Shown: positions 1 through 9,459 of the stretch, piece by piece
How the letters are laid out: each line of letters begins with the position of its first letter
Position numbering within the stretch: position 1 is the stretch's first letter
DNA from: CBFIDA01 sp965661085
Lineage (GTDB): Bacteria > Pseudomonadota > Gammaproteobacteria > Comchoanobacterales > Comchoanobacteraceae
Direction: 5' to 3'
DNA length: 64,000 nt
Assembly (NCBI GenBank): GCA_965661085.1
Contig: CBFIDA010000003.1
Location: 1 to 64,000, forward strand
The notes under the pieces: generated by a model
The model's database searches: none
Told to the model about the DNA's origin: nothing
The model's input: the letters and a program-made list of their open reading frames with translations, nothing else
Program-made: the position numbers and the translations under genes

Positions 1-1192
1 CCATCCAAGACAAAAAGATGCTTTTGACCACTTTGAGATTGATGGCGCCAATGCCACGCGCCATACCAACCCCCAACAATGCCCCAACAAGGACTTGTGT
101 TGTTGAAACAGGCAACCCAAGGCCTGAGCTGACCACCACAACAGAAGCGGTTGACAGCTGGGCCACAAACCCACGCGTAGGCGTCAACTGTGTGATGTTC
201 TTGCCCACAGTTTGTATGACCTTATAGCCATAAATCGACAAACCAATGGCCATGCCTACTGCGCCCATGAGCACAATCCAAAATGGCAGCACTTGTACAT
301 GAATGAAATGCTTGCCATATCGCGCAATGTTGACCACTGTTGCAACGGGGCCGATCGCATTGGCTGTATCATTGGAGCCATGCGCAAAAGCCATGGAACA
401 TGCTGTGAATACCGTGAGTATGCCAAAACATTTTTCAACCTGTGCGTAGGCTTCTGACAACTCCTGATAGACTTGATTGCGGTACCGATATTTAAGAATG
501 ATGGCGCCAATCAACGCAAAAACACCACTGATCAGGACGGTCAGCCACAAAATATGCTTGGGATGCAAATGCAATCCCAATGGTTTCAAGCCCATGGATA
601 GGGTCACATACGCCACGACCACAGCAGAGATGAAGATGTAAATGGGGACCATTGTTTTGGCTTGCTCCAAAGGCGCAACATGCTCAAACACCAATCTTTG
701 TACCGACTTGAACAACAGAAAAGCAATCAACCCCGCCAGCGCAGGGGTCAAAACCCAACTGAGCGCCACCGAAGACACCACATGCCAATCGACATAACCT
801 GGGCCAAAACATAGGCTGGCAAAACCCACCACAGCACCAATGATGGTGTGTGTGGTCGAGACAGGCCAACCAAAATACGACGCAATGATCAACCATGCCC
901 CTGCTGAACACAGAGACGCCACCATGCCCAAAGCCAAGATATCTGGATGATTTTGAAACTGTGCAAACGACAACAAATCTCGTCCAATGGTGTTGGTGAC
1001 TTGACCGCTGGCAACCAACGCTCCCAAAGCCTCAAAGACAGCCGCAATGATGATGGCTTGGTTCATGGTGATGGCCCCAGAACCAATGGAAGTCCCCATG
1101 GTGTTGGCCACATCGTTGGCACCCACTGCAAAGGCCATGACCATGCCAAAAAAGATGGCCATCATCAGCAAAATGGTTGCATTCTCAATCAC
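1..1192 (-). CDS. pit: PiT-family inorganic phosphate transporter (3' end cut by window)
   Basis: Low-affinity inner-membrane phosphate permease, driven by H+ or Na+, probably moving a metal-phosphate complex. About 397 codons are visible and the C-terminus lies beyond base 1. Both internal-repeat signatures of the family are present: GANDVANTMGT near residue 24 and SNDTANAIGP in the second half, plus VSTTHT and VSTTQVLVGA. Hydrophobic helices run throughout. I chose the GTG start at 1192 because AAAGGA sits 7 bases upstream, inside the end of the pnp gene; other starts in this frame lack a good ribosome site. It is the last visible gene of the operon with pnp and the PhoU-like gene, a known partner type for PiT permeases. 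Family assignment is firm; substrate is inferred from the family. Confidence 0.93.
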   Translation of the reverse strand, partial: MIENATILLMMAIFFGMVMAFAVGANDVANTMGTSIGSGAITMNQAIIIAAVFEALGALVASGQVTNTIGRDLLSFAQFQNHPDILALGMVASLCSAGAWLIIASYFGWPVSTTHTIIGAVVGFASLCFGPGYVDWHVVSSVALSWVLTPALAGLIAFLLFKSVQRLVFEHVAPLEQAKTMVPIYIFISAVVVAYVTLSMGLKPLGLHLHPKHILWLTVLISGVFALIGAIILKYRYRNQVYQELSEAYAQVEKCFGILTVFTACSMAFAHGSNDTANAIGPVATVVNIARYGKHFIHVQVLPFWIVLMGAVGMAIGLSIYGYKVIQTVGKNITQLTPTRGFVAQLSTASVVVVSSGLGLPVSTTQVLVGALLGVGMARGIGAINLKVVKSIFLSWM

Positions 1193-1203
1193 AAAACAAT
1201 CCT

Positions 1204-2007
1204 TTAGGTTGCGGGTGCATCAGCCAAATATTGACGCAGCAACATGATGGCACGATCGGTGCCTTTTTTTGCACCCTCCAATGTCAAAGCATGACTCAAT
1301 GGCACCGCGCTGATGCCAGCCGCCATGTTGGTGACGATGGACAAGGCCATCACACGCAATCCCAAATAACGGGCCACAATGACCTCTGGTACCGTCGACA
1401 TACCAATGACGTCGCCACCCAATATGGCAAAAGCTTTGATTTCAGCGGGTGTCTCAAAACTTGGCCCCATGACACCGCAGTACACCCCCTCTGGGACGTC
1501 AATGCCCAAAGTCTTGGCATGCTGTTGCATGGATTGGCGCATGTTGGCATCGTATGCATTTTCCATGCTGATGAAGGGCACAGGCTTCAAACCCACCAAT
1601 GGATTGCAACCTTGTAGGTTGATGTGATCTTTCAACAACACCACATCACCAACCTGGTATGCGTCATTGATCGCACCTGCTGCGTTGGTCAGAATGACAG
1701 ATTCGCAACCCAAAGCACGCAACAACCCCAACAAACGTAAAAAAATGTTGGGTTCCGGTGATTCATACCAATGCGCCCGGCCACTCAAACATGCCACAGG
1801 CGTTTGACCAAAAAGTCCAACGGTCAATGTACCATCATGGCCTTTGACCGAACAATCAAAGCCCAGCTCTGGAATGTCTTGATAAGAGAGTGTCGTGCTT
1901 TGCGTCAATTGGCTGCTCAACACACCGAGCCCTGAACCCAACACCAGTCCAACTTTGGCCTTGAGGCCACCCAACTGTGTGTGAACGGACGAAAATTCTG
2001 TTTTCAT
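1204..2007 (-). CDS. Purine nucleoside phosphorylase (trimeric class)
   Basis: Cytoplasmic salvage enzyme that splits purine nucleosides with phosphate into base and ribose-1-phosphate. The 267-residue length fits the trimeric PNP/XapA/PunA class. Visible motifs are the phosphate-binding GSGLG (24-28), GRAHWYE (76-82), TNAAGAI (107-113), GPSFETPAEI (181-190), GMSTVPEVI (202-210) and TNMAAG (226-231), whose Asn contacts the base. A 174-base gap upstream may hold its own promoter, and the PiT start is 11 bases downstream, so the two are probably co-transcribed. Phosphate is a substrate here, which makes pairing with a phosphate importer sensible. Preference among inosine, guanosine and xanthosine cannot be read from sequence. 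Confidence 0.92.
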   Translation of the reverse strand: MKTEFSSVHTQLGGLKAKVGLVLGSGLGVLSSQLTQSTTLSYQDIPELGFDCSVKGHDGTLTVGLFGQTPVACLSGRAHWYESPEPNIFLRLLGLLRALGCESVILTNAAGAINDAYQVGDVVLLKDHINLQGCNPLVGLKPVPFISMENAYDANMRQSMQQHAKTLGIDVPEGVYCGVMGPSFETPAEIKAFAILGGDVIGMSTVPEVIVARYLGLRVMALSIVTNMAAGISAVPLSHALTLEGAKKGTDRAIMLLRQYLADAPAT

Positions 2008-2081
2008 GATGGCACCCTTGGTTTGTGCAACACACCCTCATGCGCGAACATGCTGAAATCAATACACATCAGCATACATTC

Positions 2082-2131
2082 CACACGTGTGATCTGGCTA
2101 TATTTAACAATTGAATTCTGTGTGATGTCAA
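2082..2131 (-). promoter_or_regulatory. Possible pnp-pit promoter with a palindrome
   Basis: On the minus strand TTGACA (2126-2131) is followed after 19 bases by TAAATA (2101-2106); the spacing is long, so this is a weak call. Between it and the pnp start lies a perfect 10-base palindrome CACACGTGTG (2082-2091) that could be an operator. It sits in the only sizeable gap of this operon. Confidence 0.3.
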
Positions 2132-2181
2132 TTGCAAAATGTTGGCGCAAAAAACGCTGGATCTTGGCATGGCATGGATCC

Positions 2182-2862
2182 TCAATCTGCAACACACAGC
2201 AACAAATGCTGCCCAACACTTTCGGCCTGATCGGCCAGCTGACCAAAGCGGTTGATGATTTTGTACAAAAAGAGCACTTCGACAGGAGCCAGCGTTTGTT
2301 CCACTTGATACAATTTTTGGCGAATGTCGATTTGCATTTGGTCGGTTTGTGTCTCGAATGTTTCAAGCACCGTGAATTTTTGCTCAATGACCTCAACCGC
2401 TTGCTTGCTGAACACCGCCTCAAAGATATTGTTGAGCTCCAGCAAAGTATCACTGGCCTGTTGACAAGTGTCAACAACCTTCTGGCAAAAAGCAACAAAA
2501 TCATCGACAATGGCCTCAGGAATCAACATACAGCGACCAATCATGATGCCACAAATGTCACGGGTTTGGTTGGCCAAGCCATCTTGCAGGCGCAAAAGCG
2601 TCAGCAGCTCACTTTTGGCCATGGGCAAAAAGAGATCTTTGCGCAACATGCCACGGGCTTTTGCTTTCAGTTGGTCGGCCTCATGCTCAAACGTTTTGAT
2701 GTCTTTGTAGATGCGTTCAGCATCCGGCCAATCTGCACCCAACACCGCCGCCAAAAACTGAGGCAACAATGCCACGCAGATTTGAACTTTGTCCATATGC
2801 TGCAATAAAATATCAGTCGGTGATTGCGTCACCATGTCCATCACAGAACCATCGTAAGCCAT
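2182..2862 (-). CDS. PhoU-like DUF47 protein (PiT partner)
   Basis: A 226-residue, mostly helical cytoplasmic protein of the DUF47/TIGR00153 (PhoU_div) family. Members are typically encoded next to PiT transporters and are thought to control phosphate uptake or handle metals bound to phosphate. The sequence shows the usual Asp/Glu-rich helices, for example FEHEADQLKAKARGMLRKDL near residues 57-76 and AVEVIEQKF later. I start at ATG 2862 because AAGGAGAGA lies just upstream; an in-frame upstream extension has no ribosome site. It lies 17 bases after the small membrane protein gene and upstream of pnp and pit. Family call is good; the regulatory role is inferred from neighbours. Confidence 0.85.
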   Translation of the reverse strand: MAYDGSVMDMVTQSPTDILLQHMDKVQICVALLPQFLAAVLGADWPDAERIYKDIKTFEHEADQLKAKARGMLRKDLFLPMAKSELLTLLRLQDGLANQTRDICGIMIGRCMLIPEAIVDDFVAFCQKVVDTCQQASDTLLELNNIFEAVFSKQAVEVIEQKFTVLETFETQTDQMQIDIRQKLYQVEQTLAPVEVLFLYKIINRFGQLADQAESVGQHLLLCVAD

Positions 2863-2879
2863 GGGTCTCTCCTTTTCAT

Positions 2880-3071
2880 TCAATATGATTTCAACATCAT
2901 GATACAAAACGTGACAAGGATGATCAGCAACAATGCCAAAATACCCATGTCATAAAAACTGCGACTGAGGTTGGCTTTTGAAAATGCCTCACGATCATGG
3001 CGCACTTTTTGGTACAAAGACCAAATCAGAAAAGCAGCCACCAAAGCAACCGTCAAACCCGTCCAAAACAT
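2880..3071 (-). CDS. Small two-helix membrane protein, unknown function
   Basis: A 63-residue protein with two hydrophobic segments: about residues 2-18 (WTGLTVALVAAFLIWSLY) and 41-58 (MGILALLLIILVTFCIMM), separated by a charged loop. It starts one base after the pyk stop with a strong GAGGAGG site, so it is clearly translated as part of the operon. The following PhoU-like gene starts 17 bases later. I do not recognise the family. Position between pyruvate kinase and a phosphate-transport module suggests a role at the inner membrane, but nothing in the sequence defines it. Confidence 0.7.
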   Translation of the reverse strand: MFWTGLTVALVAAFLIWSLYQKVRHDREAFSKANLSRSFYDMGILALLLIILVTFCIMMLKSY

Positions 3072-3072
3072 G

Positions 3073-4515
3073 TCATGCCTCCTCTGTGGCAGGCGCCACA
3101 ATCACTTTCATGCTGTTGGTGCCACCATGCACCCCCAAGCGATCTCCTTTGGTGATCACCAGATGTTCTCCAGGTGCCACACATTTTGTCCGCATCAACA
3201 TGGCTGTGACATCATGGGCAACAGCATCGATGGTGGATTGCATGACATCAAAAAACATCGGCACCACACCTTTGTAGAGGGCCATACGTGCCAAGGTTTT
3301 GGGGTGCCGACTGACACCATAAATCAATTTGTTGGAACGGATGCGTGACATCCATCGAGCAGTGGTGCCAGACTCCGTCAGCGCCGCCAAACATTTGGCT
3401 CCCAGTTGATTGGCTGTATACATGGCAGCAAAAGCAATGCCTTCATGAATGTGGCCAATGTCTCGATCCAAAAGTGTGGTGGGTGTCAAATCCACATGCT
3501 GCTCAACACTCAAACAAATCCGTCGCATGGTGTCGATCACCACACTGGGATGATCGCCCACAGCCGTTTCAGCCGACAACATGACGGCATCAACCCCATC
3601 CAGAACGGCATTGGCAACATCGGAGACTTCAGCCCGTGTTGGTGTCGGTGAAGTGATCATCGACTCCATCATTTGAGTGGCCACGATCACCGGCTTGGCA
3701 TGCTGACGTGCACACTCCACCAACTGTTTTTGAATGGCAGGGACTTTTTCTGCACCCATCTCAACGGCCAAATCACCACGTGCAATCATCAAACCATCTG
3801 CATGTGCTGCAATCGCATCCATGTTGGCAATGGCTTGTGTGGTTTCAATTTTGGCAATGACCTGAATGTTGGCGCCTGCGGCCTGCAAACGGGCCTGCAA
3901 ATCTGAAACATCTTGGGCGTGCTTGACAAAGGACAGCGCCACAAAATCGGCATCCATGGCGATGGCATGCACCAAATCCTCGGCATCTTTTTTGGTAAAA
4001 CAAGGGGCAGACAAACCACCCCCCAAAATGTTCATGCCTTTGTGATCCGTCAAAGTGCCACAATTGAGCACTTTACAATGTAACGCATCGGCTGAGATGT
4101 CTTGCACCATCATGTGAATGCGCCCATCATCCAGCACGATGATGCTGCCCACCGCAACATCTTTTTGAATGTCTGGGCAATCGAGATAGACCTGCGTCGC
4201 ATCACCCAAGCATGCCGAATCGTTGAGCACCAAACGAAAAGCCTGTTCTTTTTTAAGCTCGACACTGGCATGCTCGAAAGCGCCAATGCGAATTTTTGGG
4301 CCTTGCAAGTCAACCATGATGGCAACATGCTTGTTGCATGCCGCAGCCATGGCACGTACTTTTTCAGCACGCTTGATGTGCATCTCAGCAGCACCATGAG
4401 AAAAATTCAGACGCACCACATTGACACCAGCACGCAGCATCGACGCAAGCTGCGCTGTATCGTCGGTCGATGGCCCCATGGTGGCCACAATTTTGGTCCG
4501 TGTATCAACGTTCAT
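3073..4515 (-). CDS. pyk: Pyruvate kinase
   Basis: Final step of glycolysis: phosphoenolpyruvate + ADP to pyruvate + ATP, in the cytoplasm. The 480-residue protein has the expected TIM-barrel signatures: VRLNFSHG near the N-terminus, MVDLQGPKIRIG, the catalytic VIAKIET lysine, the ARGDLAVEMG active site and the MMESMITSPTPTRAEVSDVA segment. The start ATG at 4515 lies inside the last codons of pgk (11-base overlap), preceded by AAGAGA; an upstream ATG at 4521 is an alternative. It ends the tkt-gap-pgk-pyk run, an order seen in Coxiella and Legionella. Fructose-bisphosphate aldolase, often the next gene in those organisms, is instead 31 kb away at 35.9 kb. Confidence 0.97.
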   Translation of the reverse strand: MNVDTRTKIVATMGPSTDDTAQLASMLRAGVNVVRLNFSHGAAEMHIKRAEKVRAMAAACNKHVAIMVDLQGPKIRIGAFEHASVELKKEQAFRLVLNDSACLGDATQVYLDCPDIQKDVAVGSIIVLDDGRIHMMVQDISADALHCKVLNCGTLTDHKGMNILGGGLSAPCFTKKDAEDLVHAIAMDADFVALSFVKHAQDVSDLQARLQAAGANIQVIAKIETTQAIANMDAIAAHADGLMIARGDLAVEMGAEKVPAIQKQLVECARQHAKPVIVATQMMESMITSPTPTRAEVSDVANAVLDGVDAVMLSAETAVGDHPSVVIDTMRRICLSVEQHVDLTPTTLLDRDIGHIHEGIAFAAMYTANQLGAKCLAALTESGTTARWMSRIRSNKLIYGVSRHPKTLARMALYKGVVPMFFDVMQSTIDAVAHDVTAMLMRTKCVAPGEHLVITKGDRLGVHGGTNSMKVIVAPATEEA

Positions 4516-5686
4516 AAACATCTCTTGGTAACTTGTCCAACACTGGTATGCCGTCTGGCAACAAGGCCGCCAAAAAAGCACCACCACCGGTACTCTGATG
4601 GCCAAAACAATTTTTGGGCAAACCGCTCTGCTCAATCACTGCAAGTGTGTCACCCCCCCCCAGCAATTTTTGCGCCTGACATTGTGCCACAGCTTCTGCC
4701 ATGGCCAAGGATCCTACCGCAAACTCTGGCATTTCAAAAAGACCCATAGGGCCATTCCATATGATGGTTTGTGCAGACTGTAAAATGCTGCGATATCGTG
4801 CGATGGTTTTAGGGCCAATGTCCAAAATACGGCCTGCACCAACTTCACCATGCTTGGCCACACGGATGCCTTCCGCATCTTGCACCACCATGTCTTCAGG
4901 CAAAATCCATTGTGCACACGCTGAAGTTTGAGATGACAACCATTGCTTCGCTTGTGCCATAGACGCTGGCTCAAACAAAGAGGCACCAATGTCGACCCCC
5001 TTGGCCTGAAGAAACGTGTTGGCCAAACCACCCCCCAAAAGGATGACATCAAAGGATTGTGCCAATTGAGCCATCAGATCAAACTTTGTGGTCACTTTTG
5101 CGCCACCAATCAAGGCAACAGAAGGCTTCCCAGGTGTCTGTGTGCGGCTGCGAATGGCATGGAGTTCCTGTTGAAACAATGGGCCCAAATACACGGCATC
5201 AAACGCATCCACCAATGCAAAGTTGGACGCATGACAACGATGTGCGGTTGCAAAGGCGTCCAAAATCAGCACATCGTAACCCTCGGCCATTTTTGCGGCC
5301 AATGCTGGTGATGCCGCCTTTTCTCCTGATAAAAACCGGACATTTTCTGCCAAAGCAATGTGTCCAGGTGCCAACACGGGTTTGTCTTGAGGCCATGCGT
5401 CGTGCCACGCAACAGGCTGCCCCAACTTTTGAGACAAAATGGCACGCAACGGTGCCAGTGAGTGCGCCTGTGAGAAAACACCTTCTGTGGGCCGACCCAA
5501 ATGCGATATGAGGGTGACCGCTGCACCATGTTGCAACAACTGTCGAATCCACGGCAATGTCGCGTCGATGCGCCACGTGGAGGTCGGCACACCCTTGTCC
5601 ATGGGCACATTGTAGTCCACACGCACCAATACTCTTTTGCCACGCACATCGGGCATGAGATGACTTGGCCACAACACCTCAGTCAT
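4505..5686 (-). CDS. pgk: Phosphoglycerate kinase
   Basis: Reversible transfer of phosphate from 1,3-bisphosphoglycerate to ADP in glycolysis and gluconeogenesis. At 393 residues it has normal length. Visible are the substrate-binding VRVDYNVPMD (21-30), the SHLGRPTEG loop (about 61-69), ALIGGAKVTTK (about 192) and the C-terminal GGGDTLAVIEQ nucleotide loop followed by STGGGAFLAAL. The start overlaps the end of gap by 8 bases and its own end overlaps the pyk start by 11, so translation of the three genes is tightly coupled. Confidence 0.97.
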   Translation of the reverse strand: MTEVLWPSHLMPDVRGKRVLVRVDYNVPMDKGVPTSTWRIDATLPWIRQLLQHGAAVTLISHLGRPTEGVFSQAHSLAPLRAILSQKLGQPVAWHDAWPQDKPVLAPGHIALAENVRFLSGEKAASPALAAKMAEGYDVLILDAFATAHRCHASNFALVDAFDAVYLGPLFQQELHAIRSRTQTPGKPSVALIGGAKVTTKFDLMAQLAQSFDVILLGGGLANTFLQAKGVDIGASLFEPASMAQAKQWLSSQTSACAQWILPEDMVVQDAEGIRVAKHGEVGAGRILDIGPKTIARYRSILQSAQTIIWNGPMGLFEMPEFAVGSLAMAEAVAQCQAQKLLGGGDTLAVIEQSGLPKNCFGHQSTGGGAFLAALLPDGIPVLDKLPRDVYER

Positions 5687-6698
5687 GTGCAGCGCTCATC
5701 GCCAATGCTGTGTCCAGCATGCGGTTCGAAAAACCAATTTCATTGTCGTACCACGCCAGCACTTTCAGTTGCTGTCCTTGCAATCGGGTTTGCGTCAAAT
5801 CGACAATCGACGATGCGGTGTGCCCATTGAAATCGATCGACACCAAAGGCGCTGTGTTGGTGGCCAACACCCCTTGCATGGGGCCAGATGCCGCAGCTTT
5901 GAGGGCATCATGAATGGCATCAATGGTCGTGGGCCGCTCAGTCACCACCGTCAAATCCACCAGGGAAACATTGGCGGTAGGGACACGCACCGCAAAACCA
6001 TCCAAACGCCCTGCCAAAGATGGCAACACCAAGTCGATGGCTTTGGCGGCGCCTGTTTGTGTTGGAATCATCGACAACATGGCCGCACGTCCACGACGTG
6101 GATCTTTGTGCTCACCATCCGCCAGCGCTTGATCGCTTGTGACCGCATGGATGGTGTTCATCAATCCGGACGCCACACCGGCCACGGCATCAATCACCTG
6201 TACCACAGGTGCAAGGCAGTTGGTCGTGCATGATGCATTCGACACCACACGATGCGATGCCGCAAGCGTGGCATGGTTGACGCCATACACAATGGTGGCA
6301 TCAACATTTGAGCCTGGGGCAGAAATCAGGACTTTCTTGGCGCCTGCATCCAAGTGTGCACGTGCACGGTCACCTTGCGTGAAAGCACCTGAACACTCCA
6401 ACACAACATCCACATCCAACTCTCCCCAAGGGCAGTCTTTCGGGTTCATATGGTGCGTCATGGTGACCGTGTTTCCACCAATCTTCAGGCCGGCATCGGT
6501 GGCTTCAACCGATTGATTCCAAACACCATGTACCGAATCATATTTCAGCAAATAGGCACTGTTGGCAATCAGTTTGCTGGGATCAGGTGCGCCCGTATTG
6601 ATGGCGACCAAGCGCAGGTCACCTGGATGTTGAGACAGGGCTCGTACAATGGCGCGTCCAATACGGCCAAAGCCATTGATGGCAATGTTGATGGTCAT
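5679..6698 (-). CDS. gap: Glyceraldehyde-3-phosphate dehydrogenase
   Basis: NAD-dependent oxidation and phosphorylation of glyceraldehyde-3-phosphate. The 339-residue protein starts with the Rossmann motif INGFGRIGR (7-15) and carries the catalytic SNASCTTNCLAP (153-164, Cys157 nucleophile). The C-terminal WYDNEIGFSNR segment is also present. It lies 9 bases after the transketolase stop and overlaps pgk. Nothing suggests an alternative role; it is the only gap gene in this window. Confidence 0.97.
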   Translation of the reverse strand: MTINIAINGFGRIGRAIVRALSQHPGDLRLVAINTGAPDPSKLIANSAYLLKYDSVHGVWNQSVEATDAGLKIGGNTVTMTHHMNPKDCPWGELDVDVVLECSGAFTQGDRARAHLDAGAKKVLISAPGSNVDATIVYGVNHATLAASHRVVSNASCTTNCLAPVVQVIDAVAGVASGLMNTIHAVTSDQALADGEHKDPRRGRAAMLSMIPTQTGAAKAIDLVLPSLAGRLDGFAVRVPTANVSLVDLTVVTERPTTIDAIHDALKAAASGPMQGVLATNTAPLVSIDFNGHTASSIVDLTQTRLQGQQLKVLAWYDNEIGFSNRMLDTALAMSAAHD

Positions 6699-6707
6699 GA
6701 TGAATCC

Positions 6708-8744
6708 TTATTCTGTAGGTTGCTGACAAGGCGCCAACAACGTTTCCAATGTGTCAATGATCGCCTGCTCGGTGATCCCCAAGTGTTCGAAGACCTCAGT
6801 ACCAGGTGCCGACACCCCATAACAATCGATGCCCAAGACCCGACCATGTGTGCCAACCCAACGCCACCACCCCATGGTGGCACCGGCTTCCACCGCCACA
6901 CGTTTGGTCACTGTGGGTGGCAATACTTGATCTTGGTAGGCTTGATCTTGTGCCGCAAAGCGATCCAAACAAGGCATGGACACCACCCGCACATGATGTT
7001 GAGATTGCGCGAGCTTTTCTGCTGCCTGTACGGCCAACGCCACTTCAGAGCCGGTCGCAATGAGAATTGCCTCAGGCATGGGTGGCATGTCATCGGTGTG
7101 TGTTGGTGCATATAAAATGTAACCGCCACGCGCAATGCCCTCTATGTGGGTTACATCATGCGCCATCGAAGGCAATGTTTGCCGCGACAATGCCAAACAA
7201 CTTGGACCTTGATGGGACAACGCCTCGCCCCACATGATGTGTGTTTCAAACACATCACAGGGCCGCCACACCTCCACTTGGGGCGTGGCACGCAACATGG
7301 CCAGATGCTCAACAGGCTGATGGGTCGGGCCATCTTCGCCAAGCCCAACAGAATCATGAGTCAGCACAAAAATGACTTTCTGGCGCATCAAAGCAGCCAT
7401 ACGCACAGCATTGCGACCATAATCGACAAAGGTTAAAAAAGTCCCTCCAAAAGGAATGAACCCGCCATACAACGCCAGACCATTCATGATGGCAAACATA
7501 CCAAACTCGCGCACACCATAGTACAAGTATTGGCCCGATGCACATTCGTGCAAGGCTTGCATCTCAGGCCAAGCCGTCAGGTTTGAACAGGTCAAATCGG
7601 CAGAACCGCCCAGCAACTCAGGCAACGTAGGTGCCCACTGCGCCAAAAATTGTGCCGAAGCCTTTCGGGTGGCCACCGCTGTATGCGGATGATCGGTCAT
7701 GACCGCAGCATGCAATTGTGTTTTGAAGGTTGGGGGTAAGCGCCCATGCAGACGTCTTGACAACGTGGCTGCCGCCTCTGCATGTGCAGTCTCATAAGCG
7801 TGCCACCGTTCCTGCCATGCAGCATGGCGCGATTCACCCGCATCACGTGCGTCCCAAAGGGTACGGATCGATGCAGGCACGTCAAACGGTGCATGTGGCC
7901 AATCGAGGGCTTGGCGCAAAGCTGCGACTTCTGCAGCACCCAGCGGGGCGCCATGTGCTTTGGCCGATCCCGCCAAAGTGGGCGCGCCATAAGCAATCAT
8001 GGTTTTGCATGCAATCAATGTGGGGCGACTGGTGTCGGCGCGTGCTTGTACAATGGCACGATGGATGGCTTGTGGGTCGTGTCCATCAACGCCTTCGACC
8101 ACATCCCAACCATAACTCCGGAAACGTTTGGGGACATCATCTTTGCACCATCCATGTACATAACCATCGATTGAAATGTCGTTGTCGTCCCAAAACACCA
8201 GAAGCTTGCCCAAACCCAAGGTGCCAGCGAGAGAGCAGGATTCATGTGAAACCCCCTCCATCAAACACCCATCGCCTGCAAAGACGTAAGTGAAATGATC
8301 GATCAAAGTGTGATCGGGTTTGTTGTACTGTGCTGCCAAAGTTTTTTCTGCAATGGCCATGCCCACCGCATTCGCCAAACCTTGCCCCAAGGGGCCTGTG
8401 GTGGTGTCGACGCCTGGTGTTTCTCCAAACTCAGGATGGCCTGGTGTGCGGCTGTGCAATTGTCGAAATTGCTGCAAATCTTCCGTGGTGACATCGTATC
8501 CCGACAAATGCAACAAAGCATAGAGCAGCATGGAGCCATGGCCATTGGACACCACAAAACGATCCCGGTTGATCCACTGAGGGGCTTGTGGCGCATGCTG
8601 CATGAAGTTCAACCACAACGTGGCAGCGATGTCGGCCATGCCGAGGGGCATGCCCGGATGGCCAGATTGTGCACGCTCTATGGCGTCCACCGACAACATG
8701 CGAATTGCATTGGCTGCCAAACGATGATTCTGCACATTGATCAC
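6708..8744 (-). CDS. tkt: Transketolase
   Basis: Thiamine-diphosphate enzyme moving two-carbon units between sugar phosphates, linking the pentose phosphate pathway to glycolysis. The 678-residue protein shows the N-terminal AIERAQSGHPGMPLGMADIA, the ThDP/Mg motif GDGCLMEGVSHE and the pyrimidine-domain segment HDSVGLGEDGPTHQPVEHL. I place the start at GTG 8744, with AGGGAGA a few bases upstream and alignment to the usual transketolase N-terminus; an in-frame GTG at 8771 is less likely. It is the first gene of the glycolytic operon, whose promoter must lie in the 8.75-9.0 kb gap. Confidence 0.95.
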   Translation of the reverse strand: MINVQNHRLAANAIRMLSVDAIERAQSGHPGMPLGMADIAATLWLNFMQHAPQAPQWINRDRFVVSNGHGSMLLYALLHLSGYDVTTEDLQQFRQLHSRTPGHPEFGETPGVDTTTGPLGQGLANAVGMAIAEKTLAAQYNKPDHTLIDHFTYVFAGDGCLMEGVSHESCSLAGTLGLGKLLVFWDDNDISIDGYVHGWCKDDVPKRFRSYGWDVVEGVDGHDPQAIHRAIVQARADTSRPTLIACKTMIAYGAPTLAGSAKAHGAPLGAAEVAALRQALDWPHAPFDVPASIRTLWDARDAGESRHAAWQERWHAYETAHAEAAATLSRRLHGRLPPTFKTQLHAAVMTDHPHTAVATRKASAQFLAQWAPTLPELLGGSADLTCSNLTAWPEMQALHECASGQYLYYGVREFGMFAIMNGLALYGGFIPFGGTFLTFVDYGRNAVRMAALMRQKVIFVLTHDSVGLGEDGPTHQPVEHLAMLRATPQVEVWRPCDVFETHIMWGEALSHQGPSCLALSRQTLPSMAHDVTHIEGIARGGYILYAPTHTDDMPPMPEAILIATGSEVALAVQAAEKLAQSQHHVRVVSMPCLDRFAAQDQAYQDQVLPPTVTKRVAVEAGATMGWWRWVGTHGRVLGIDCYGVSAPGTEVFEHLGITEQAIIDTLETLLAPCQQPTE

Positions 8745-8961
8745 CTGTGTTCTCCCTGCATGATCGACCACGTCATGTTGCCTGAATTTGAAGCAAAAAT
8801 AAACCCCTGCAATGTGTTGTCACGGTCAAAACTGTCCAACCTGTCATACCAAAGAAACCAGGCGTGCCTTCTCAAACAGGCTGGTGATCCAGCCCAAGAC
8901 CCCACACACCAGCAAACCAGCACATAAAAATAAAAAATTTCAGTTTTTTTACATGGATGAA

Positions 8962-8991
8962 TTGACAAGCACATCTTCTTTGTGAGATACA
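8962..8991 (+). promoter_or_regulatory. Candidate promoter for the 9.0 kb gene pair
   Basis: A perfect TTGACA (8962-8967) is followed after 18 bases by GATACA (8986-8991), a weak -10. It precedes a GGAAGG ribosome site and the ATG at 9028. The remaining divergent gap back to tkt (8745-8961) is AT-rich near 8920-8950 with a T-run and shows no other clear signal. Confidence 0.4.
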
Positions 8992-9027
8992 AGGGATATC
9001 GCTATGTTTTCATGGAAGGTGTGACAA

Positions 9028-9459
9028 ATGGACGCAATGAATCGGAACGATGCTCAGGATTATTTTACGCTTGAGCAAGCGGAAAGACTCATCCCTAAAG
9101 TACAACCCAAACTCTTTTGTATTCTTCAAATTCATCAACTCATCAATCGTACGCTTGATCGACTCAGTGAAATGGGCCTAACCTACAAGCCCGACTTGCT
9201 TAAATCGATGGCGCCCGATGCGGACATGGCTGCCATTGATTTGCTGTCTACCCTCAAAATCAGCTTGTCTGCCATGAAAAAAGAAATCAAACAATTGGAA
9301 AAGCTGGGCTGCGTGCTTGAAGACATTGACACAGGACGCGTCACATGGCCAGCATTGCTGGATGGCCAAAAAGCTCAGTTGGCTTGGTCCAATACTGCAT
9401 CTGCCATTGAGGCGACCGCCCTCAATCAAGAATTTTGTAGCGACACTGGCGAGGCATGA
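9028..9459 (+). CDS. DUF2203-like protein
   Basis: A 143-residue cytoplasmic protein resembling the DUF2203 family, whose function is unknown. The match is the opening YFTLEQAERLIPKVQP (12-27) and the later pattern LEDIDTGRVTWPALLDGQKA (about 97-116), which mirrors the family's conserved 'vkDldtGlvDFpa..dG' stretch. The final Trp-His segment typical of DUF2203 is missing, so this is a shortened or divergent member. The middle is helical and charged. GGAAGGTG precedes the start. Its stop overlaps the next start (ATGA), indicating translational coupling with the large orphan downstream. Confidence 0.6.
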   Translation: MDAMNRNDAQDYFTLEQAERLIPKVQPKLFCILQIHQLINRTLDRLSEMGLTYKPDLLKSMAPDADMAAIDLLSTLKISLSAMKKEIKQLEKLGCVLEDIDTGRVTWPALLDGQKAQLAWSNTASAIEATALNQEFCSDTGEA

